Below are positions 1 through 6,579 of a DNA stretch of 8,853 nucleotides, piece after piece. The notes under the pieces are model-generated. The model was not told the origin of the DNA, searched no databases, and saw nothing but the letters and a program-made list of their open reading frames with translations. This DNA is from Burkholderiaceae bacterium. GTDB lineage: Bacteria > Pseudomonadota > Gammaproteobacteria > Burkholderiales > Burkholderiaceae_E. The translations under genes were made by a program, and so were the position numbers. Positions within the stretch are counted from its first letter, which is position 1. Each line of letters opens with the position of its first letter. The stretch is from positions 1 to 8,853 of the forward strand of contig JAHYJF010000144.1 in the NCBI GenBank assembly GCA_019428955.1. The letters are read 5' to 3'.

Positions 1-531
1 AAGAACCTCCACGCTTTGCCGGCGTTCTCCGGTGACCAGCCGATCGCTTTCCTGGGCGCCAGCCTCACCTCGCAGAGCCTGTGGGTGATTGGCGCCGGTG
101 CCATGCTGGTGCTGGCGACGGCGTGGTTCTTCAATCGCACCATCACCGGCAAGGCAATGCTCGCGACTTCCTACAACCCGCTGGCAGCCAGCCTGGTCGG
201 AATCGACACGCGCCTGGTGTTGACCCTCGCATTCGGCCTTTCGGCGGGACTCGGCGCAACCGCCGGCATCCTGACCGCGCCGATCACGCTCACCTCGTAC
301 GACGTCGGTGTGCTGCTTGGTCTCAAGGGATTCGCTGCGGCCGTCCTGGGCGGCCTGGGCAGTGGTGTGGGCGCGGTTGTGGGCGGATTGAGTATCGGCC
401 TGATCGAGGCGCTGAGCTCCGGCTACATCTCTTCGGCCTACAAGGACGTTGTAGCTTTCGTGGTCTTGCTGCTGGTCCTTTTCTTTCTCCCGGGAGGCCT
501 GTTCGGGCGCGCGAGCGCCGAGCGGGTCTGA
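1..531 (+). CDS. livH: Branched-chain amino acid-type ABC transporter permease LivH, 5'-truncated
   Basis: This is the C-terminal part, about 176 codons, of an inner-membrane permease of the HAAT/Liv ABC importer family; the reading frame is open from base 1, so the true start lies to the left. Visible hydrophobic segments include LWVIGAGAMLVLATAWFF, VLTLAFGLSAGLGATAGIL and a final DVVAFVVLLLVLFFLPGG. The cytoplasmic loop containing ATSYNPLAASLVGID, followed by a small-residue-rich helix, is the conserved LivH pattern that contacts the ATPases; the FLPGGLFG ending is also typical of the family. The full-length family is near 290-300 aa, so roughly 40% is missing. It would pair with the LivM protein encoded next to form the membrane channel. 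Family assignment is firm. The substrate is not readable from the permease, and the downstream aryl-CoA genes make an aromatic acid as likely as leucine, isoleucine or valine. Confidence 0.93.
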   Translation, partial: KNLHALPAFSGDQPIAFLGASLTSQSLWVIGAGAMLVLATAWFFNRTITGKAMLATSYNPLAASLVGIDTRLVLTLAFGLSAGLGATAGILTAPITLTSYDVGVLLGLKGFAAAVLGGLGSGVGAVVGGLSIGLIEALSSGYISSAYKDVVAFVVLLLVLFFLPGGLFGRASAERV

Positions 532-552
532 TCCGCGAGTTCCAGGGGAAAC

Positions 553-1614
553 ATGGCAGACGAAGCAGCGGCGGCCTCGAGCACGACGGTTACGGCAGTC
601 GACAGTTCTCCCCCGGGGCCATCCGAATACGAGCTCTGGAGCCTGCGCAAGTCGGGCTGGCGCGGACTGGGGGCGGTGCCGCTGTTCGCGGTCATCATGC
701 TGGTATTGCCGTTCCTGCTGCCCAACAAGTACTTCTTTGACGTCGCGATCCTGGTCGGACTGAACGCCATCGTCTGTGTCGGGCTCAACCTGCTGGTTGG
801 CTACGCGGGGCAGATCAGCCTCGGACACGCCGGCTTCTTCGGACTTGGCGCCTATGGCACCGGGGTGCTGGCGACGGTCTACAACTGGCCATCGTTGGCC
901 GCGATCGTGGCCTCGGTTCTGGGGGTTGCGGTGCTGGCATTCCTGGTCGGTCGCCCGATCCTGCGTCTCAAGGGTCACTACCTGGCGATGGCCACGCTCG
1001 GCATGGGAATCATCGTGTTGACCGTGATCGTCACCGAGGACCAGCTCACCGGCGGTCCGGACGGGATGGTGGTTTCGCCACTGCGGGTCCTGGGCTACGA
1101 CATCACCAGCGAGAAGGCCTGGTACGCGCTGGTGGGAATTGCGCTGCTGGGGGCTGTCTGGGTGGCCCGTAACCTCATCGATTCGCCCACCGGCCGGGCG
1201 CTGCGTGCTCTCAACAGCGGCGAAGTCGCGGCCCAGGTGACCGGCATCGACACCGCGCGGGCCAAGCTGATGATTTTCGTGGTCTCGGCGGTGTTTGCGG
1301 CCTTTGCTGGAGCGCTGGCGGCCCACTACTCCGGTTTCATCACCCCCGGGAAGGCCAATTTCCTGCATTCGGTCGAATTGGTCACGATGGTGGTCTTCGG
1401 CGGCCTGGCGTCGACCTGGGGTGCCGTGGTCGGCGCCGCCGTGCTGACGCTGCTGCCGCAAGTGCTGACCGTGCTCAAGGACTACGAGATGGTCGCACTC
1501 GGAGCCGTCATGGTCGGCACGATGATCGTGATGCCGCGCGGCCTCGTGCCGACCCTGGCATTGCTCGGCCGCAAGGTCTTGCGATGGTTCGACAAGTCCG
1601 AGAAGCAGCCATGA
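553..1614 (+). CDS. livM: Branched-chain amino acid-type ABC transporter permease LivM
   Basis: This 353-aa second permease of the Liv-type importer forms the channel together with LivH. After a polar N-terminal extension of about 45 residues rich in Ala, Ser and Thr, the protein is a series of hydrophobic helices. The family hallmark GLNLLVGYAGQISLGHAGFF lies near residues 78-97. The coupling loop to the ATPases contains RALRALNSGEVAAQVTGID, near residues 215-235, followed by the helix with SAVFAAFAGALAAHYSGF. The ATG at 553 is preceded by AGGGGAA (544-550) and lies 21 bp after the livH stop, so it should be co-transcribed. Its TGA (1612-1614) overlaps the livG start as ATGA. Length is normal for LivM, slightly long because of the N-terminal extension. 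The family call is secure; the substrate is unknown. Confidence 0.94.
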   Translation: MADEAAAASSTTVTAVDSSPPGPSEYELWSLRKSGWRGLGAVPLFAVIMLVLPFLLPNKYFFDVAILVGLNAIVCVGLNLLVGYAGQISLGHAGFFGLGAYGTGVLATVYNWPSLAAIVASVLGVAVLAFLVGRPILRLKGHYLAMATLGMGIIVLTVIVTEDQLTGGPDGMVVSPLRVLGYDITSEKAWYALVGIALLGAVWVARNLIDSPTGRALRALNSGEVAAQVTGIDTARAKLMIFVVSAVFAAFAGALAAHYSGFITPGKANFLHSVELVTMVVFGGLASTWGAVVGAAVLTLLPQVLTVLKDYEMVALGAVMVGTMIVMPRGLVPTLALLGRKVLRWFDKSEKQP

Positions 1615-2387
1615 AGCCGCTGATGAGCGTCCAGGGCCTCACCCGGCGTTTCGGCGGCTTGGCGGCGCTCGAGGACGTGACCATCGAGGTTCCTGACGGC
1701 GGCGTGCACGCGATCATCGGCCCCAACGGGGCGGGCAAGACGACCATGCTCAACGTGCTCACCGGGGTCTACGCGCCGAGTGAGGGCAGGATAAGCTTCG
1801 GCGATACCGATCTCACCGGGCAGCCGAGCCACATATTCGCTCGCCACGGCATTGGCCGCACCTTCCAGACGCCGCAGATCTTCTTCAACATGTCGGCGCT
1901 CGAGAACGTGATGGTTGGCCTGCACCGCCACGAGAGCCAGGCACTGTTGCCGGCGATGCTGCGGATGCCACGCATGGCCGCTTCTGAGCGCAACTCGCTC
2001 GACAGCGCGGTTGGCCATATGCGCGCGGTGGGCCTGGGCGCCTACCTCGGAGCCGACAGCAACACCTTGCCCTACGGCGCGCTCAAGCGCCTCGAGGTGG
2101 CGCGGGCGCTCGCTTCGCGCCCGCGGCTGCTGCTGCTCGATGAGCCGGCCGCGGGGTTGAATCCCAGCGAGGCAGTGGAACTCGCGGAATTGATTCGCGA
2201 CATTGCCGCCGGCGGCATTACGGTGGTGCTGGTGGAACACAACATGCGGTTGGTGATGAGCATCTCGGAGACGATCTTCGTGCTCGACCAGGGCCGCCGG
2301 CTGGCGTCCGGGACACCGGCGCAGGTGCGCGACGACCCCCTGGTTATCAAGGCCTATCTGGGCGCCGAGGACGACGAAGATGCTTAG
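1611..2387 (+). CDS. livG: Branched-chain amino acid-type ABC transporter ATP-binding protein LivG
   Basis: This 258-aa cytoplasmic ATPase energises the Liv-type importer. Motifs in order: Walker A GPNGAGKTT (residues 37-45), Q-loop RTFQTPQIF with Gln86, signature region LPYGALKRLEVARAL starting at 153, Walker B LLLLDEPAAGLNP (173-185, Asp177 and Glu178), and switch His210 in VEHNM. The LDEPAAGLNP and RTFQ strings are typical of LivG rather than LivF. The signature reads LPYGA where a classic ABC signature is LSGGQ; variation at these positions is common in LivG, so I do not read it as inactivation. I chose the ATG at 1611, which forms an ATGA overlap with the livM stop. An in-frame upstream start at 1584 lies wholly inside livM and is unlikely; ATG 1623 is a second possibility. 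The C-terminus ends in an acidic tail, EDDEDA. Confidence 0.94.
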   Translation: MKPLMSVQGLTRRFGGLAALEDVTIEVPDGGVHAIIGPNGAGKTTMLNVLTGVYAPSEGRISFGDTDLTGQPSHIFARHGIGRTFQTPQIFFNMSALENVMVGLHRHESQALLPAMLRMPRMAASERNSLDSAVGHMRAVGLGAYLGADSNTLPYGALKRLEVARALASRPRLLLLDEPAAGLNPSEAVELAELIRDIAAGGITVVLVEHNMRLVMSISETIFVLDQGRRLASGTPAQVRDDPLVIKAYLGAEDDEDA

Positions 2388-3081
2388 CGTCCAGGGGCTC
2401 CACAGCTCCTACGGCAAGATCGCCGCGCTCAAGGGCGTCTCGATCACCGTCGGCGAGGGCGAACTGGTGGCGATCGTGGGTGCCAATGGCGCCGGCAAGA
2501 CCACGCTGCTGCGCGCGCTCTCCGGGGTGCAGAAGACCACCCAGGGCAGGGTGATCTTCAATGACGTCGACATCAGTTCGGCGTCGCCGCGGCGCAGGGT
2601 CCAGGCAGGGATCGTCCAGGTGCCGGAAGGACGGCAGGTGTTTGCTCCGCTGTCGATCGAGGACAACCTGCGGCTGGGCGCCTACGTGCGCAGCGGCCCG
2701 GAGGTGGAACAGGAACTCGAGAGCGTCTACGTGATGTTCCCCGCGCTTGCCGAGCGCCGCCGGCTGGCCGCGGGCGCACTCTCCGGCGGACAGCAGCAGA
2801 TGCTCGCCATCGGCCGGGCGCTGATGGCGTGCCCGAAGCTGCTGCTGCTCGATGAGCCGAGCATGGGCCTGGCGCCGAAACTGTTCCGCGAGATCTACGC
2901 TCATATCGAGATCCTGCGGCGCGGCGGGACGACAGTGTTGCTGGTCGACCAGAACGCGCGCGCCGCGCTGGCGATAGCCGACCGAGCCTACGTGCTCGAG
3001 ACCGGAATAATCACGCTCGAGGGCAGCGGCAAGGAACTGGCCGCCAACGAAGCGGTGCGCGAAGCCTACCTGGGCGTCTGA
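2380..3081 (+). CDS. livF: Branched-chain amino acid-type ABC transporter ATP-binding protein LivF
   Basis: This 233-aa second cytoplasmic ATPase of the importer partners LivG as the nucleotide-binding pair. Motifs: Walker A GANGAGKTT (34-42), the LivF-specific stretch IVQVPEGRQVFAPLS (78-92) around the Q-loop, signature LSGGQQQMLAIGRAL (134-148), and Walker B LLLLDEPSMGLAP (154-166, Asp158 and Glu159). At the usual switch-histidine position it has LLVDQN, with Gln191 in place of His. LivF proteins normally carry Gln here (VEQN), so this is a family trait and not a lesion. The ATG at 2380 overlaps the livG stop (2385-2387) by 8 bp, indicating translational coupling. Length is normal for the family. 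It is the last gene of the transporter block; the molybdoenzyme genes follow after 55 bp with no obvious terminator between, so read-through is likely. Confidence 0.95.
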   Translation: MLSVQGLHSSYGKIAALKGVSITVGEGELVAIVGANGAGKTTLLRALSGVQKTTQGRVIFNDVDISSASPRRRVQAGIVQVPEGRQVFAPLSIEDNLRLGAYVRSGPEVEQELESVYVMFPALAERRRLAAGALSGGQQQMLAIGRALMACPKLLLLDEPSMGLAPKLFREIYAHIEILRRGGTTVLLVDQNARAALAIADRAYVLETGIITLEGSGKELAANEAVREAYLGV

Positions 3082-3107
3082 GCGCCAAAGGGGCAGTTGC
3101 GGTGGTA

Positions 3108-3123
3108 TCGGCCTGCGGGCCGA
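3108..3123 (+). promoter_or_regulatory. RNA hairpin with UGCG tetraloop directly upstream of the padB ribosome binding site
   Basis: TCGGCC-TGCG-GGCCGA is a perfect 6-bp inverted repeat closed by a 4-base loop. As RNA the loop is c(UGCG)g, which fits the unusually stable UNCG tetraloop class. The last stem base directly abuts the AGGAGGA Shine-Dalgarno at 3124-3130. There is no following T-run, so it is not a standard intrinsic terminator. Possible roles are a 5' end stabiliser after processing between the liv and pad parts of the message, or modulation of padB translation. The structure is seen directly; its function is inferred. Confidence 0.5.
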
Positions 3124-3130
3124 AGGAGGA
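3124..3130 (+). promoter_or_regulatory. Strong Shine-Dalgarno site for padB
   Basis: AGGAGGA lies 6-7 bases before the ATG at 3137 and is close to a perfect match to the 16S anti-Shine-Dalgarno. It decides the start in favour of 3137 over the in-frame ATG at 3173, which has only a weak GGTGG-like stretch upstream. It is one of the strongest ribosome binding sites in the window, which suggests high synthesis of the catalytic subunit. Confidence 0.75.
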
Positions 3131-3136
3131 ACGAAA

Positions 3137-5896
3137 ATGAGTAACCGTTCGAAAACTGATGGTGGCGCCGCGATGGCGGGCCAGGTCCGCACGGTTCCGA
3201 CCTATTGCTATCAGTGCGTTGCCGGTCCCGATCTGCTGACGGTCAAGGTTGTCGACGGTGTGGCCACCGAGGTCGAGCCCAATTTCTGCGCGGCCGAGAT
3301 TCATCCCGGCGGCGGCAAGGTCTGCATCCGCGCCTATGGCTTGATTGAAAAGACCTACAACCCTCATCGGGTCACGGTGCCGATGAAGCGGACCAATCCG
3401 AAGAAGGGGCGCAACGAAGACCCGGGCTTTGTCCCGATCAGCTGGGACGAGGCCTTTGACGCCATTACCGCCAAGCTGGAGGCGATCCGCGCGGCCGGCT
3501 TGCGCGACGAATCGGGCTACCCGCGGCTGGCCGCGAGCTTCGGTGGCGGCGGCACGCCCCAGTCATATATGGGAACTTTCCCCGCATTTCTCGCCGCCTG
3601 GGGCGTGGTCGACATGGGTTTCGGCTCGGGCCAGGGCGTCAAGTGCTACCACTCCGAGCACCTGTACGGCGAACTGTGGCATCGCGCGTTCATCGTTTCG
3701 CCCGACACCCCGCAGTGCAATTACCTCATCTCCTGCGGCTCCAATGCCGAGGCCGCCAATGGCGTGGTCGGCGTCTGGCGCCACGCCAACGCCCGCATCC
3801 GGGGCATGAAGCGCGTGCAGGTCGAGCCCCATCTCTCGGTGACCGGGGCATGCTCGGCCGAATGGGTGCCGATCAAGCCCAAGACCGACGCCGCGTTCCT
3901 GTTCGCTCTGATCAACGAGCTGTTGCACCATACGCCGCGTGAGCGGCTGGACCTGCCCTACCTGCGCGACCATACCGCGTCACCCTACCTGGTGGGCGCC
4001 AATGGCTTCTACCTGCGCGACCCCGAGTCGCGCAAGCCCTTGCTCTGGGATACCGGCGCCAAGGCGGCGGTGCCGTTCGACACGCCTGGCATTGTTCCGG
4101 CGCTGGAAGGCGAATATCGCGCGATGTCAGTCGAGATCGGCGCCGACGACGAGGTGGTCGCCAGCGGCGAGCTGGTCGGCACCACCGGGTTTTCGATGAT
4201 GACCCAGCACATGCTGCAATTCGACGCCGATTGGGCGCAGCAAATCTGCGACGTGCCGGCGGCGACCATCCGCCGCATAGCCCGCGAGTACCTCGAAGCG
4301 GCGCAGGTCGGCGCGACCATCGAGATCGAAGGCCAGACGATGCCCTTCCGGCCGGTCGCGGTCAGCCTTGGCAAGACCGTCAACAATGGCTGGGGCGGTT
4401 ACGAGTGTTGCTGGGGCAGGACGATGCTGGCGGTGCTGGTAGGCGCGCTGGAAGTTCCGGGCGGCACGATCGGCACGACGATCCGCCTGAACCGGCCGAT
4501 GTCGGAGCGCCTGAAAAGCGTCCAGCCGGGGCTGGACGGGTTCATGCACTTCCCGTTCAATCCCACCGATCGCGAGCACTGGAGCCCGAAGCCCAATATC
4601 CGCAATGCCTACCGCACCATGGTGCCGCTGGCCTCGGACGGGCCATGGAGCCAGGCGCTCGGCCCGACGCACTTCTCATGGATGTTTCTCGACGAAACTC
4701 CCAAAGGGTTGCCGCGGGTCAATCCCCCCGACGTGTGGATCGTGTATCGCACCAATCCGGCGATTTCGTTTTGGGACACCGATGCGTTGGGCGAGAAGAT
4801 GGCGAGGTTCCCGTTCATCGTCGCCTTTGCCTACACCCGCGACGAGACCAACCACAACGCCGACATCCTGCTGCCCGACGCCACCGATCTCGAGAGCCTG
4901 CAACTGATCCGCATCGGCGGCTCGAAGTACCAGGAGCAGTTCTGGAAGACCAAGGGCTTCGCGCTGCGTCAGCCGATCGTCGCGCCCCAGGGCGAGGCCC
5001 GCGACATGACCGAAGTGGCGAGCGAACTGGTAAGGCGCCTCGGCCTGACCGAGAAATACACCGCCTCGATCAACAAGGGCGCGGGCGGCGTGCCGCTCAG
5101 GACCGAGACCTACGATTACGCGCTCGAGCTCGGGCGCGAGCACTCGCGCGACGAGATCTGGGACGCGGTCTGCCGTGCGGCCTCGAGCGAAGTCAGCGAA
5201 GGGCGCGAGGAACACGGACTCGCCTGGTGGCAGGAACACGGCATGATGACCGCGCCGTTCCCGCAGACCGATTGGTACCTGTTCCCGACCCTCAAGGCCG
5301 CCGGGCTGCGCTTCGAGCTGCCCTACCAGGAACGGATCTTGCGCATCGGTCGCGAGCTCGGCAACCGCCTGCACGAGAACGACATGCACTGGTGGGACAA
5401 GCAGCTCGAGGAATACCGGCCGCTGCCCGACTGGAAGGATTTTCCCCATGAGTGGGCCCAGGCGGTGGTGGTCGCCGGGGGCGAGGAGAAGGACTATCCA
5501 TTCTGGCTGCTGACGGCGCGCAGCATGCAGTACTCGTGGGGCGCCAACGTCGGCATCAAGATGATCCGCGAGGTGGCTGATAACGTTGCGGGCCACCGCG
5601 GTGTGATCATGAACACCGGGCGGGCCGCCGAGCTCGGCATCGAGGACGGCGCCGAGGTCGTGATCTCGACCCCGGGGCGCGAAACCCGCGGCAAGGCGGT
5701 GTTACGCCAGGGAATCCGTCCCGACACGTTGTTGCTGCTCGGGCAGTTCGATCACTGGAGCACTCCGGTGGCGCGCGATTTCGACATGCCCAGTCTCAAC
5801 AAGCTGGCGACCATGTCGCTGGCCCTTACCGACGCCACCGGCTCAGGGGCCGATATCGTCCGTGTCCGGATCCAGCCGGCGGGGAGGAAATCATGA
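3137..5896 (+). CDS. padB: Molybdopterin oxidoreductase catalytic subunit, phenylacetyl-CoA:acceptor oxidoreductase PadB-like
   Basis: This 919-aa catalytic subunit belongs to the DMSO reductase (Mo-bisPGD) superfamily. The closest group I recognise is PadB of phenylacetyl-CoA:acceptor oxidoreductase, which oxidises the alpha-CH2 of phenylacetyl-CoA to the keto level (phenylglyoxylate) in anaerobic phenylacetate and phenylalanine breakdown. An N-terminal iron-sulfur region has CYQC (Cys24, Cys27), Cys51 and KVCIRAYG (Cys63). The pterin-binding core starts at FVPISWDEAFDAI (98-110). GSGQGVKCYHSEH carries Cys170 as candidate Mo ligand, and VPIKPKTDAAF (244-254) is typical of the superfamily. 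A C-terminal molydopterin dinucleotide-binding domain spans about 785-915. There is no twin-arginine motif or hydrophobic signal, so it should be cytoplasmic. Its stop overlaps the FeS-subunit start as ATGA. An oddity is Pro31 where the usual C-x2-C-x3-C motif has its third Cys. Alternatives are a related aryl-CoA oxidoreductase or, less likely, a thiosulfate/polysulfide-type enzyme. The superfamily is certain; the substrate is moderately supported. Confidence 0.85.
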   Translation: MSNRSKTDGGAAMAGQVRTVPTYCYQCVAGPDLLTVKVVDGVATEVEPNFCAAEIHPGGGKVCIRAYGLIEKTYNPHRVTVPMKRTNPKKGRNEDPGFVPISWDEAFDAITAKLEAIRAAGLRDESGYPRLAASFGGGGTPQSYMGTFPAFLAAWGVVDMGFGSGQGVKCYHSEHLYGELWHRAFIVSPDTPQCNYLISCGSNAEAANGVVGVWRHANARIRGMKRVQVEPHLSVTGACSAEWVPIKPKTDAAFLFALINELLHHTPRERLDLPYLRDHTASPYLVGANGFYLRDPESRKPLLWDTGAKAAVPFDTPGIVPALEGEYRAMSVEIGADDEVVASGELVGTTGFSMMTQHMLQFDADWAQQICDVPAATIRRIAREYLEAAQVGATIEIEGQTMPFRPVAVSLGKTVNNGWGGYECCWGRTMLAVLVGALEVPGGTIGTTIRLNRPMSERLKSVQPGLDGFMHFPFNPTDREHWSPKPNIRNAYRTMVPLASDGPWSQALGPTHFSWMFLDETPKGLPRVNPPDVWIVYRTNPAISFWDTDALGEKMARFPFIVAFAYTRDETNHNADILLPDATDLESLQLIRIGGSKYQEQFWKTKGFALRQPIVAPQGEARDMTEVASELVRRLGLTEKYTASINKGAGGVPLRTETYDYALELGREHSRDEIWDAVCRAASSEVSEGREEHGLAWWQEHGMMTAPFPQTDWYLFPTLKAAGLRFELPYQERILRIGRELGNRLHENDMHWWDKQLEEYRPLPDWKDFPHEWAQAVVVAGGEEKDYPFWLLTARSMQYSWGANVGIKMIREVADNVAGHRGVIMNTGRAAELGIEDGAEVVISTPGRETRGKAVLRQGIRPDTLLLLGQFDHWSTPVARDFDMPSLNKLATMSLALTDATGSGADIVRVRIQPAGRKS
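5881..5890 (+). promoter_or_regulatory. Shine-Dalgarno site for padC inside the padB 3' end
   Basis: GGGGAGGAAA contains a near-ideal GGAGG core (5883-5887) five bases before the ATG at 5893, within the last codons of padB. It supports this start and a coupled or independently strong initiation of the iron-sulfur subunit. Confidence 0.65.
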
Positions 5897-6579
5897 CGCG
5901 CTGGGCGATGATCGCGGACCTGCGCCGCTGCGTGGGCTGCCAGACCTGCACCGCCTCGTGCAAGCACGCCAATGCCACCCCACCGGGGGTGCAGTGGCGA
6001 CGCGTGATCGACGTCGAGGTCGGTGAATATCCCAACGTCAACCGGGCCTTCGTTCCGGTCGGCTGCCAGCACTGCGACGACCCGCCGTGCATGGATGTCT
6101 GTCCGTCGACAGCGACCCGCAAGCGGCCCGACGGCATCGTCACGATCGACTACGACCTGTGCATCGGCTGCGCCTACTGCGCGGTCGCATGTCCCTATCA
6201 GGCCCGCTACAAGACCGACCGGGCAAGCTTCTCGTACGGCGAGCCGACCCCTTCAGAGAGCCTGCGCTTTGACGAGCGCCGCCTGGCGGTGGCCACCAAG
6301 TGCACCTACTGCGTCGAGCGCATCGATGCCGGGCTCGCGGCCGGAATGACCCCGGGCGTTGATCCCGAGGCGACTCCGGCGTGTGTCAACGCCTGCATCT
6401 CGCAGACGCTGCATTTTGGCGACCTCGAAAATCCCAACAGCAACGTTTCGCAGCTGCTCGCCGAGAACCAGCATTTCCGGATGCACGAGGAACTCGGCAC
6501 CGGCCCGGGCTTCTATTACATCTGGGACAGGCGTGACGACGGCGAGAATGCGCCGACCACGACGGGAGAAAAGCCATGA
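5893..6579 (+). CDS. padC: Four-cluster [4Fe-4S] electron-transfer subunit, PadC-like
   Basis: This 228-aa iron-sulfur subunit (DmsB/PsrB/NrfC type) carries electrons from the molybdenum subunit to the membrane anchor. Sixteen cysteines fall into four ferredoxin motifs: CVGCQTCTASC (13-23), CQHCDDPPCMDVC (58-70), CIGCAYCAVAC (90-100), and a split motif CTYC (137-140) with CVNAC (164-168). This predicts four [4Fe-4S] clusters. The fourth motif has 23 residues between its second and third Cys, longer than the roughly dozen I recall for DmsB or PsrB; I believe PadC-type proteins share this insertion. No Tat signal is present, unlike many periplasmic NrfC/TtrB-type subunits, which fits a cytoplasm-facing complex. 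The start is fixed by an ATGA overlap with padB and a strong Shine-Dalgarno. It ends in a polar tail after YYIWDRRDDG, and its stop overlaps the next start, again as ATGA. Family certain, Pad assignment likely. Confidence 0.88.
   Translation: MTRWAMIADLRRCVGCQTCTASCKHANATPPGVQWRRVIDVEVGEYPNVNRAFVPVGCQHCDDPPCMDVCPSTATRKRPDGIVTIDYDLCIGCAYCAVACPYQARYKTDRASFSYGEPTPSESLRFDERRLAVATKCTYCVERIDAGLAAGMTPGVDPEATPACVNACISQTLHFGDLENPNSNVSQLLAENQHFRMHEELGTGPGFYYIWDRRDDGENAPTTTGEKP

Noticed and set aside
1584..1610. Upstream in-frame start for livG that would add nine residues
   Set aside because: It lies fully inside livM, has no good ribosome site, and the added residues precede the normal LivG N-terminus. 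The ATGA overlap at 1611 is the better start.
2068..2115. Non-standard ABC signature LPYGA in LivG as evidence of a dead ATPase
   Set aside because: Walker A, Walker B, the Q-loop and the switch His are intact, and LivG proteins often differ from LSGGQ here, so loss of function is not supported.
1482..2240. A 252-codon open frame on the - strand across livM/livG
   Set aside because: It spans the junction of two well supported genes and has no domain signature.
2938..2955. Missing switch histidine in LivF (Gln191)
   Set aside because: Gln at this position is usual for LivF, so this is not a defect.
3082..3123. A sigma-54 or sigma-70 promoter in the gap before padB
   Set aside because: No GG-N10-GC pair fits a -24/-12 site, and no -35/-10 pair with proper spacing is seen.
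4231..5451. A 406-codon open frame on the + strand in another frame inside padB
   Set aside because: Its translation is Arg/Pro/Ala-rich low-complexity, with no recognisable domain, and it lies entirely within a gene with clear family motifs. It is a product of high GC at third codon positions.
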